This document shows, in pieces, positions 1-4,991 of a stretch of DNA of 5,030 bases. Position numbers and translations under genes: made by a program. Source of the stretch: Bacillota bacterium (GTDB taxonomy: Bacteria > Bacillota > Clostridia > Peptostreptococcales > Anaerovoracaceae); assembly GCA_016283945.1 (NCBI GenBank), contig JAEENW010000049.1, positions 1 to 5,030 on the forward strand. The letters run 5' to 3'. Each line of letters begins with the position of its first letter. Position 1 is the first letter of the stretch. The notes under the pieces were generated by a model that had not been told where the DNA came from, searched no databases, and was given only the letters and a program-made list of their open reading frames with translations.

Positions 1-431
1 GAGGCGACGGGCATGCCGCTTATCGTGAAGTACTTGTTGAGCTGATCGAAGGCGGTCTCGATGCCTCCCCTTCTGGCACAGCAGAAAGCCGCTCCGACCT
101 TCATCGTCGGATCGTAGGGCATGCTGTAGAAAAGCCTGTTCATGAACGAGGCGACCCTTCCGGCAGCGGCTCCGTAGTATACCGGTGATCCAACGACGAG
201 ACCGTCGGCGTCCTTCAGGGCGTCGCTTACATCGTTGACCTTGTCCTGTATGACGCAGCGGCCGAGCTTAGAGCAGGCTCCGCAGGCCCTGCAGTCCTCG
301 ACGGGAGTCTCGGCGATGTTGAATACCTCGGTCTCTATGCCCTCGTCGGCAAACACGTCGATCATCTCGCTGAGCGCGATCATGGTGTTGCTTTCCTTCC
401 TCGGGCTTCCGTTTATGATTATCACTTTCAT
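1..431 (-). CDS. Iron-sulfur flavoprotein / NADPH-dependent FMN reductase family (partial, C-terminus off left edge)
   Basis: This is a flavodoxin-fold FMN-binding redox protein, probably cytoplasmic, that would pass electrons between a reduced donor and an unidentified acceptor. The 143 visible residues begin with the beta-strand and phosphate loop MKVIIINGSPRKESNT (residues 1-16), which binds the FMN phosphate. A compact cysteine motif C47-x2-C50-x2-C53-x5-C59 follows, then the second FMN loop GSPVYYG (81-87) and a CCARRGG segment (117-123). The cysteine spacing is that of the archaeal and clostridial Isf family, where it holds a 4Fe-4S cluster. Family members are usually around 190-200 residues, so roughly the last quarter is missing. 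The ATG at 429-431 is preceded by a modest GAAAGG site at 443-448. The gene sits just after a terminator and has little room for its own promoter. Family assignment is firm; the physiological partner is unknown. Confidence 0.88.
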   Translation of the reverse strand, partial: MKVIIINGSPRKESNTMIALSEMIDVFADEGIETEVFNIAETPVEDCRACGACSKLGRCVIQDKVNDVSDALKDADGLVVGSPVYYGAAAGRVASFMNRLFYSMPYDPTMKVGAAFCCARRGGIETAFDQLNKYFTISGMPVA

Positions 432-441
432 GATATATACG

Positions 442-463
442 ACCTTTCAGCGGCGCGGGCCGC
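442..463 (-). promoter_or_regulatory. Weak ribosome binding site with small GC hairpin just upstream (flavoprotein gene)
   Basis: On the minus strand a GAAAGG-like Shine-Dalgarno site lies about 11 bases before the flavoprotein ATG. Immediately 5' of it is a perfect 5-bp GC stem (450-454 with 459-463) with a 4-base loop. The hairpin could affect ribosome access or mRNA ends, but it is short and may be chance in GC-rich DNA. Confidence 0.3.
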
Positions 464-470
464 GTCTGCG

Positions 471-513
471 AAAAAAACATGCGGCGGCAGAAGCCTGTGA
501 CCTCTGCCGCCGC
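471..513 (-). terminator. Intrinsic (Rho-independent) terminator after the second M20 gene
   Basis: A perfect 11-bp GC-rich inverted repeat (481-491 with 503-513) encloses an 11-base loop. Read on the minus strand it is followed after three bases by seven consecutive T residues (471-477 as A on the plus strand). It begins 13 bases after the stop codon of the upstream M20 hydrolase. This is a textbook intrinsic terminator for leftward transcription and marks the end of the main transcription unit in the window. Confidence 0.93.
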
Positions 514-526
514 TATAAGACCTGTT

Positions 527-1954
527 TTACCAGATCTCGGGCTTCATATCCTTGGGCAGAGGATTGGGATAGCTCTCGCCTCCGAGCCTCTCCTTCCACT
601 CGGCAGTGGCCTCTTCGACCAGCTTCGGGGTGGTGAGGAATTCGTAGGCGGTGCAGGCCATGACCTTCGCCGCGGCCAGCATTGCCTTGTGAGCGACGGG
701 GCCCTTGCCCTGCGCTACCACCTGCCAGGAGTGTCCGGGAGTGCCGGCGGCCAGGGTCGAGGTCCCGAACTGGTTGGTGGGAACGACCCAGGAGACGTCG
801 CCGACGTCGGTGGATCCGCCGCCCTTTAGCATCCTTCCGTCGAGAACGAAGTTCAGTACGGGATACTTGTCGAGCATGGCCTTCCAGTTCTTGCCCGCGA
901 GGGCCTTGGCCTGGTTCTCGAGCGCCGCCTTGTCGAGCGGGGTGATGACCTCGGTGAACTTCTTGGCGTAGGCCATGTCCTCTTCGGTCAGGTCGAGCGG
1001 CACGAACTCGTTGAGGTGCTTCTCTATGACGTCTCCGATCACGTCGTTTGGGATGACGTTGGAGTAAGCCGCCACGTGCCTGATGTCGACGGTAGTGCCG
1101 GTCATGAGGGCGGCGCCTCTGGCGCAGTTGTTGACTCTCTCCGCGAGCTCGATGACGTCGGTGACCTTGGGAGCCCTGATCGCGTAGAGCACCTGAGCCT
1201 CGCTCTGAACGACGTTGGGAGCGGTGCCGCCGGAGTTCATGATGGCGTAGTGGATCCTCGCCTCATCGATCATATGCTCTCTGAGGTAGTTGACGCTCAC
1301 GTCCATGAGCTCCACCGCGTCGAGCGCGGAGCGGCCGAGATGCGGGGCGCCCGCGGCGTGGCTGGAGAGCCCGTGGAAGGTGTAGAAGATCCTGAAGTTG
1401 GCGAGGCTGGAGCCCCTGCTCACGGAGTTGGTGGTTCCGGGATGCCAGGTGACGCAGATGTCCACTCCGTCGAAGCAGCCCTCTCTGACGAGGAAGGCCT
1501 TGCCTCCCGCGTTCTCCTCAGCCGGGCAGCCGTAATAGCGGATCGTTCCGGGGGTGCCGTTCTTCTCCATGTAGTCCTTGAGACCAACGGTAGCGGCTAC
1601 CGAAGCCATGCCGAGCAGGTTGTGGCCGCAGCCGTGTCCGTCGCCGCCCGGAACGATGGGCTTATGCTCGGGCACGTCAGCTTCCTGCGAGAGACCGGAC
1701 AGAGAGTCGTACTCGCCGAGTATTCCGATGACCGGCTTTCCGGAGCCGAACTCTGCCATGAAGGCGGTCTCCTCTCCGCCTATGCCCCTGGTGACCTTGA
1801 AGCCGAGGCTCTCCATGTAGTCAGCCTCCTCCTTGGAGGACTTGAACTCGGTGAATCTGGACTCGGCGTATCCCCAGACGTCGTCTGAGATCTCCCAGGT
1901 CTTTTCCTTTCTCTCTTCGATAAAGGCAGCAAGATCCTTTGCGAACTGTTCCAT
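527..1954 (-). CDS. M20 family metallo-amidohydrolase, AbgB-like (paralog B, downstream copy)
   Basis: This is a 475-residue cytoplasmic dinuclear-metal hydrolase resembling the p-aminobenzoyl-glutamate hydrolase subunit AbgB (about 480 residues in E. coli). The family cleaves the amide bond of N-acyl or N-aroyl amino acids and some dipeptides. Visible metal-site motifs are GHGCGHN (C109, H111), AEENAGG (E146/E147), WHP (H171) and GTPGHSWQ (H408). The family-typical STDVGDVSW segment is intact at 381-389. The lid/dimerisation domain spans about residues 185-305 and contains GLSSHAAGAPHLGRSALDAVELM-type sequence; the catalytic domain flanks it. No signal peptide is seen. The ATG at 1952-1954 has GGAGG at 1962-1966 with a 7-base spacer. 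It lies 88 bases downstream of its paralog and ends at a strong terminator. Exact substrate cannot be read from sequence; aminobenzoyl-glutamate, other N-acyl amino acids or dipeptides are all possible. Confidence 0.92.
   Translation of the reverse strand: MEQFAKDLAAFIEERKEKTWEISDDVWGYAESRFTEFKSSKEEADYMESLGFKVTRGIGGEETAFMAEFGSGKPVIGILGEYDSLSGLSQEADVPEHKPIVPGGDGHGCGHNLLGMASVAATVGLKDYMEKNGTPGTIRYYGCPAEENAGGKAFLVREGCFDGVDICVTWHPGTTNSVSRGSSLANFRIFYTFHGLSSHAAGAPHLGRSALDAVELMDVSVNYLREHMIDEARIHYAIMNSGGTAPNVVQSEAQVLYAIRAPKVTDVIELAERVNNCARGAALMTGTTVDIRHVAAYSNVIPNDVIGDVIEKHLNEFVPLDLTEEDMAYAKKFTEVITPLDKAALENQAKALAGKNWKAMLDKYPVLNFVLDGRMLKGGGSTDVGDVSWVVPTNQFGTSTLAAGTPGHSWQVVAQGKGPVAHKAMLAAAKVMACTAYEFLTTPKLVEEATAEWKERLGGESYPNPLPKDMKPEIW
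1037..1405 (-). repeat. Paralogous near-repeat, lid-domain block (copy 1; partner at 2547-2915)
   Basis: This block codes for residues 184-306 of the downstream M20 hydrolase. By hand count it matches the upstream paralog at about 89% of residues, and at about 87-88% of bases in two 60-base stretches compared. Flanking parts of the same genes match much less. It reflects tandem gene duplication with unequal divergence rather than a mobile repeat. Confidence 0.7.
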
Positions 1955-2042
1955 ATCTTAACCTCCGTAGTCCCGCGGGCGTCCGAGAGCTCTGCTCCGG
2001 GCGCCGCGGCATATCAGCGGCCGTATCGGCCGCGCTGCAGTA
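1955..2042 (-). other. 88-base GC-rich intergenic spacer between M20 paralogs, with hairpin
   Basis: The spacer holds a perfect 7-bp stem (2017-2023 with 2027-2033, 3-base loop) ten bases after the upstream paralog's stop codon. A second weaker pairing brings CCGCGG at 1973-1978 against CCGCGG at 2004-2009. Neither is followed by a T-tract on the minus strand, so neither looks like a classical terminator. They could stabilise the upstream message's 3' end or dampen read-through. The ribosome binding site of the downstream M20 gene lies at 1962-1966. I see no convincing promoter. Confidence 0.45.
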
Positions 2043-3461
2043 TTACCAGATCTCAGGCTTGGAGCCCTTGGGGAGCGGATCGGGATATCCGTCGGGTCCT
2101 ACGACCTCGTTCCACTCGTCCTTGGCGGCCTTTACGAGCTCGGGATCCTCGAAGAAGTCCACGCAGGTCGCGGCCATTACCTTGGCGGCGAAGAGCATGC
2201 CCTTGTGCGCGACGGGGCCCTTGCCCTGAGCGACGTTCTGCCAGCTGTGGCCCGGAGTTCCGGAGGCGGAGGTGACGGTGAAGAAGAACACGAACGGGCA
2301 CTTATAGGATACGGCGCCCGCGTCGTTGGAGCCGGTCTGCTTGCCGGGGTTCTTCTGATAGAAGTTCCAGAGCGGCATGTCTACGAGCTTGGCCCAATCC
2401 TTGCCCGCCTCTCTCTCGGCGACCTTCTTGAGGTTGATCTTGTCGAGCTCGGTGATGGCTTCGTGGAACTTCTGGGCGTAAGCGACCTCCTCCTCGGTGT
2501 AATCGAGCGGGAGCAGCTCCTGCATGTGCTTCTTGACGACTTCCTTGATGACGTCGTTGGCGACGTAGTCGGAGTAAGCGGCAACGTGCTTGATATCGAC
2601 TTCGGTGCCGGTCATGAGGGCGGCGCCCTTTGCGCAGTTGTCGACTCTCTCTGCGAGCTCCATAACGTCGGTGACCTTCGGTGCTCTGATCGCGTAGAGG
2701 ACCTGAGCCTCGCTCTGCACCACGTTGGGAGCGGTGCCTCCGGTGTTGGTGATGGCGTAGTGGATCCTGGCCTCGTCGATCATGTGCTCTCTGAGGTAAT
2801 TGACTCCAACGTCCATGAGCTCGACGGCGTCGAGGGCGGAGCGTCCGAGATGCGGAGCGCCGGCCGCGTGGCTGGAGAGCCCGTGGAAGGTGTAGAACTT
2901 GCGGAAGTTGGCGAGGCAGCCGCTGTCGACCGCGAAATTGGTGGTGCCGGGATGCCAGGACATGCAGATGTCCACGTCGTCGAAGGCTCCGTCGCGGGCG
3001 AGGAACTCCTTGCCGCCGGCGTTCTCCTCAGCCGGGCAGCCGTAAACTCTGAGAGTTCCCTTGGTGCCGTGTCTCTCCATGTAGTCCTTTACCGCGAGAG
3101 CGGAGGCAATGGGGCCGGCTCCGAGAAGGTTGTGTCCGCAGCCGTGACCCTGCTCGCCTTCAACGATGGGCTTCTTCTCGGCTACGTCGGCCTCCTGGGA
3201 AAGTCCGGAGAGAGCGTCGTACTCTCCGAGCATGGCTACTACGGGATGACCGCTCCCGAACTCGGCGAGATAGGCGGTATCCTCGCCGCAGAGGCCTCTG
3301 GTAACCTTGAAGCCGTTGGCCTCGAGGAAATCAGCCTCAAGCTTGGCGGATTTGTATTCCTGGAATCTTGGTTCAGCGTACTCCCAGACCTTGTCTGAGA
3401 TGTCGTATACCTCTTCCTTCCTGGATTCGATATACGAATAGAGTTCCTTTTCGTAATCCAT
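2043..3461 (-). CDS. M20 family metallo-amidohydrolase, AbgB-like (paralog A, upstream copy)
   Basis: This 472-residue cytoplasmic hydrolase is a tandem paralog of the next gene. It keeps the presumed metal ligands: GHGCGH (C108, H110), AEENAGG (E145/E146), WHP (H170) and GTPGHSWQ (H405). The lid domain (about 183-305) is almost the same as in its neighbour, whereas residues 361-400 are very different. There the family segment STDVGDVSW reads SNDAGAVSY (378-386) and is followed by an aromatic run VFFF (391-394). Both proteins share the tail PLPK-x2-KPEIW. The ATG at 3459-3461 has AAAGGAG at 3467-3473 with a 5-base spacer. The gene lies 44 bases after crcB and is probably cotranscribed. The retained ligands suggest an active enzyme with altered substrate preference; a non-catalytic or partner-subunit role, as in AbgA/AbgB, is possible. 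Confidence 0.92.
   Translation of the reverse strand: MDYEKELYSYIESRKEEVYDISDKVWEYAEPRFQEYKSAKLEADFLEANGFKVTRGLCGEDTAYLAEFGSGHPVVAMLGEYDALSGLSQEADVAEKKPIVEGEQGHGCGHNLLGAGPIASALAVKDYMERHGTKGTLRVYGCPAEENAGGKEFLARDGAFDDVDICMSWHPGTTNFAVDSGCLANFRKFYTFHGLSSHAAGAPHLGRSALDAVELMDVGVNYLREHMIDEARIHYAITNTGGTAPNVVQSEAQVLYAIRAPKVTDVMELAERVDNCAKGAALMTGTEVDIKHVAAYSDYVANDVIKEVVKKHMQELLPLDYTEEEVAYAQKFHEAITELDKINLKKVAEREAGKDWAKLVDMPLWNFYQKNPGKQTGSNDAGAVSYKCPFVFFFTVTSASGTPGHSWQNVAQGKGPVAHKGMLFAAKVMAATCVDFFEDPELVKAAKDEWNEVVGPDGYPDPLPKGSKPEIW
2547..2915 (-). repeat. Paralogous near-repeat, lid-domain block (copy 2; partner at 1037-1405)
   Basis: This block codes for residues 183-305 of the upstream M20 paralog and is the counterpart of 1037-1405. 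It is the most conserved portion of the duplicated pair. By hand count only 13 of about 122 residues differ, compared with about 63% identity in the N-terminal part and about half in the C-terminal part. Confidence 0.7.
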
Positions 3462-3484
3462 AGTGTCTCCTTTCTCATAAATAA

Positions 3485-3497
3485 GCGGCGCAGCCGC
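3485..3497 (-). other. Small hairpin between crcB and the first M20 gene (possible weak attenuator)
   Basis: A perfect 5-bp stem (3485-3489 with 3493-3497, 3-base loop) lies in the 44-base gap after the crcB stop. On the minus strand it is followed by TTATTTAT. The stem is short and the T-tract is interrupted, so at most it would cause partial termination. Full termination would leave the M20 genes with almost no room for a promoter. Confidence 0.3.
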
Positions 3498-3505
3498 AGT
3501 TTAAA

Positions 3506-3874
3506 CTACTTGACGAGCATGTCCGCGGCGTATATGCCGGCGTACGCGCTGAGCACGGAGAAGACCGCGTAGGCAATGCCGAAGGCGGGGTTTCCGTTCT
3601 TCATGAAGACGTAGCTCTCGGTGAAGCAGGTCGCGAAGGTCGTGTAGCCTCCGATTATGCCCACCCTGATGAAATTGTAGAGGACCGGATCGATGTCGGG
3701 ATGCTTTGATATGAGAGCAAGGGCGATCCCCGCGGCCAGCGCTCCTGTGAAGTTTATAAAATAGGTCTTGATCGGGAAGCCGGAGGCGGGGCTTGCGGGG
3801 ATCAGCGTGATCAGGTATCTGAGCACCGCTCCGATGGCTCCGCCCGCAGCTACAGTGAGGCAGTTGGTAAGCAT
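3506..3874 (-). CDS. crcB: CrcB/FluC fluoride channel subunit
   Basis: This 122-residue integral membrane protein belongs to the Fluc/CrcB family, dual-topology dimeric channels that let toxic cytoplasmic fluoride leak out. Length is normal for the family. Four hydrophobic segments are visible at about residues 5-25, 36-55, 66-90 and 97-119. Family motifs are GGAIGAVLRY (11-20), the NFTGALAAG segment with pore Asn41, and GGYTTF (75-80). The usual GG-x-TTFSTF reads GGYTTFATCF, so the first motif Phe (F80) is kept while the second is Cys83 with Phe84 next to it. The ATG at 3872-3874 starts one base after the pcp stop. The nearest GGAG is about 15 bases upstream, too far to be ideal, so translational coupling to pcp is likely. 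No fluoride riboswitch precedes it, and none would fit. The family call is firm; full channel activity is less certain given the Phe change. Confidence 0.93.
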   Translation of the reverse strand: MLTNCLTVAAGGAIGAVLRYLITLIPASPASGFPIKTYFINFTGALAAGIALALISKHPDIDPVLYNFIRVGIIGGYTTFATCFTESYVFMKNGNPAFGIAYAVFSVLSAYAGIYAADMLVK

Positions 3875-3875
3875 A

Positions 3876-4469
3876 TTACTGGTCTATCGCTCCTATCGCG
3901 GCTTCGATCGCGGCTGCGATCTTCTCGAGTTCAAGGCTGGGAACTCCCTCGGGAGCCTGCACCGGAAGATAAGGCACGTGGATGAAACCGACGCGGGTCT
4001 TGGTGCCGTGGAAGTAGTAGAGCATGCTGTAGAGCAGGTCGTTGCAGACGAAGGCTCCCGCGGAAAGGGAGAGCTTTCCGGGAAGTCCGGCGTCCTTGAT
4101 CGCCTCGGCCATCTTCCTGGCCGGAAGAGTCGCGAATATGCCCGCGGGACCCTTCTCGACCACGGGCTCATCGAGAGGCACGTTGCCCTCGTTGTCGGGT
4201 ATCCTGCCGTAGCGGAGATTGATCCCGATCATCTCGGGGGTGACCTCCGCCCTGCCGCCGGCCTGGCCTATGCTGAGAACGACGTCGGCTCCTATCTCAT
4301 CCGCCTTCGCGGATACGGTCTGCCCGGCTTTTCCGAAGACAGTCGGCACCTGGAGCTTGGTGATCTCGTAATCGCCTATGCTGTCCTTTACGAGCTTGAC
4401 CGCCTCCCAGGCGGGATTGATCTTCTCGCCGCCGAACGGGTCGAAGCCTGTCAGAAGAAGCTTTTTCAT
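3876..4469 (-). CDS. pcp: Pyroglutamyl-peptidase I (pyrrolidone-carboxylate peptidase, family C15)
   Basis: This cytoplasmic cysteine peptidase removes N-terminal pyroglutamate from peptides and proteins, giving free 5-oxoproline and an unblocked peptide. The 197-residue sequence is slightly shorter than the common 200-215. It shows the N-terminal GFDPFGG (8-14), GQAGGR (68-73), the catalytic Glu79 in VTPEMIGIN (76-84), Cys142 in AFVCNDLLY (139-147) and His164 in FIHVPYLP (162-169). These give the Glu/Cys/His triad of family C15. The residue after the catalytic Glu is Met where Arg is common. The ATG at 4467-4469 is set by AGGAGG at 4475-4480 with a 5-base spacer, and that site overlaps the stop codon of the preceding cyclophilin gene. 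Its own stop is one base from the crcB start. It probably helps recycle pyroglutamyl-blocked peptides. Confidence 0.96.
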   Translation of the reverse strand: MKKLLLTGFDPFGGEKINPAWEAVKLVKDSIGDYEITKLQVPTVFGKAGQTVSAKADEIGADVVLSIGQAGGRAEVTPEMIGINLRYGRIPDNEGNVPLDEPVVEKGPAGIFATLPARKMAEAIKDAGLPGKLSLSAGAFVCNDLLYSMLYYFHGTKTRVGFIHVPYLPVQAPEGVPSLELEKIAAAIEAAIGAIDQ

Positions 4470-4474
4470 GATAT

Positions 4475-4480
4475 CCTCCT
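4475..4480 (-). promoter_or_regulatory. pcp ribosome binding site overlapping the cyclophilin stop codon
   Basis: AGGAGG on the minus strand shares two bases with the cyclophilin TAG stop (4479-4481) and lies 5 bases before the pcp ATG. This fixes the pcp start. It also means ribosomes ending the cyclophilin gene pass directly over the pcp initiation region, which supports an operon with translational coupling. Confidence 0.85.
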
Positions 4481-4961
4481 ATTCCTCAAATACCCTGATG
4501 GTCTTTATGACCTGGGGCTCGATGGGCTTGTCGCGGTAGTCGGTGCGGACGTTCACGATCAGGTCGGCGTTCTCTATGCCCTCAGTGACCATACCGAAGG
4601 CCGCGTACTGGCCGTTGAGATGCGGAGCGTCCTCGACCATGATGAAGAACTGAGAGCCTGCGGAGTTGGGATCCTGAGCTCTCGCCATGGAGAGGACTCC
4701 CCTGACGTGCATCAGGTCGTTCCTGAAGCCGTTGGCCTTGAACTCACCCTTGATGGTGTAGCCCGGGCCGCCGGTCCCGTTGCCCTTGGGGCAGCCGCCC
4801 TGGATCATAAATCCGGGGATCACTCTGTGGAAGGTGAGCCCGTCGTAGAAGCCCTCGTTTGCGAGCTTCTCGAAGTTCGCCGCGGTGATGGGAGCGATCT
4901 CCTCGTAGAGCTCTCCCTTCATCTGGGTCCCGTTTTCCATCTCGATAACGAATGTTTTCAT
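4479..4961 (-). CDS. ppiB: Peptidyl-prolyl cis-trans isomerase, cyclophilin type
   Basis: This 160-residue single-domain cyclophilin catalyses cis-trans isomerisation of peptide bonds before proline, aiding protein folding. No signal peptide or membrane segment is present, so it should be cytoplasmic, like PpiB-type enzymes of about 160 residues; the gene symbol follows that resemblance. Active-site motifs are clear: FHRVIPGFMIQGG (44-56) with catalytic Arg46, Phe51 and Gln54; SAGSQFFI (100-107); and LNGQYAAFG (115-123), where Tyr119 occupies the spot often held by His. The ATG at 4959-4961 is preceded by AAAGGAG at 4967-4973 with a 5-base spacer. It is the first complete gene of the leftward unit, and its stop overlaps the pcp ribosome binding site. 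A short AT-rich stretch (about 4974-4991) precedes it, where a promoter could lie, but no convincing -35/-10 pair is visible. Confidence 0.95.
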   Translation of the reverse strand: MKTFVIEMENGTQMKGELYEEIAPITAANFEKLANEGFYDGLTFHRVIPGFMIQGGCPKGNGTGGPGYTIKGEFKANGFRNDLMHVRGVLSMARAQDPNSAGSQFFIMVEDAPHLNGQYAAFGMVTEGIENADLIVNVRTDYRDKPIEPQVIKTIRVFEE

Positions 4962-4991
4962 GGTTTCTCCTTTATATTAACATAAAATTAT

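Noticed and set aside
1016..1888. Long plus-strand open frame opposite the downstream M20 gene
   Set aside because: It lies fully antisense to a well-supported enzyme, and its product is an irregular Val/Gly/Asp/Glu-rich sequence without a recognisable domain. Such frames are expected opposite GC-rich coding DNA.
2205..3398. 397-codon plus-strand open frame opposite the upstream M20 gene
   Set aside because: It is a shadow of the M20 gene, with the same kind of Val/Gly/Glu-rich product as the frame opposite the paralog. The similarity between these shadows follows from the paralogy of the real genes.
3462..3505. Fluoride riboswitch or promoter ahead of the first M20 gene
   Set aside because: Only 44 bases are available, they lie downstream of crcB in transcription, and no riboswitch-like pseudoknot or promoter elements are visible.
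3768..4985. 405-codon plus-strand open frame spanning pcp and cyclophilin
   Set aside because: It runs antisense across two clearly recognised genes with catalytic motifs and proper ribosome binding sites, and shows no domain of its own.
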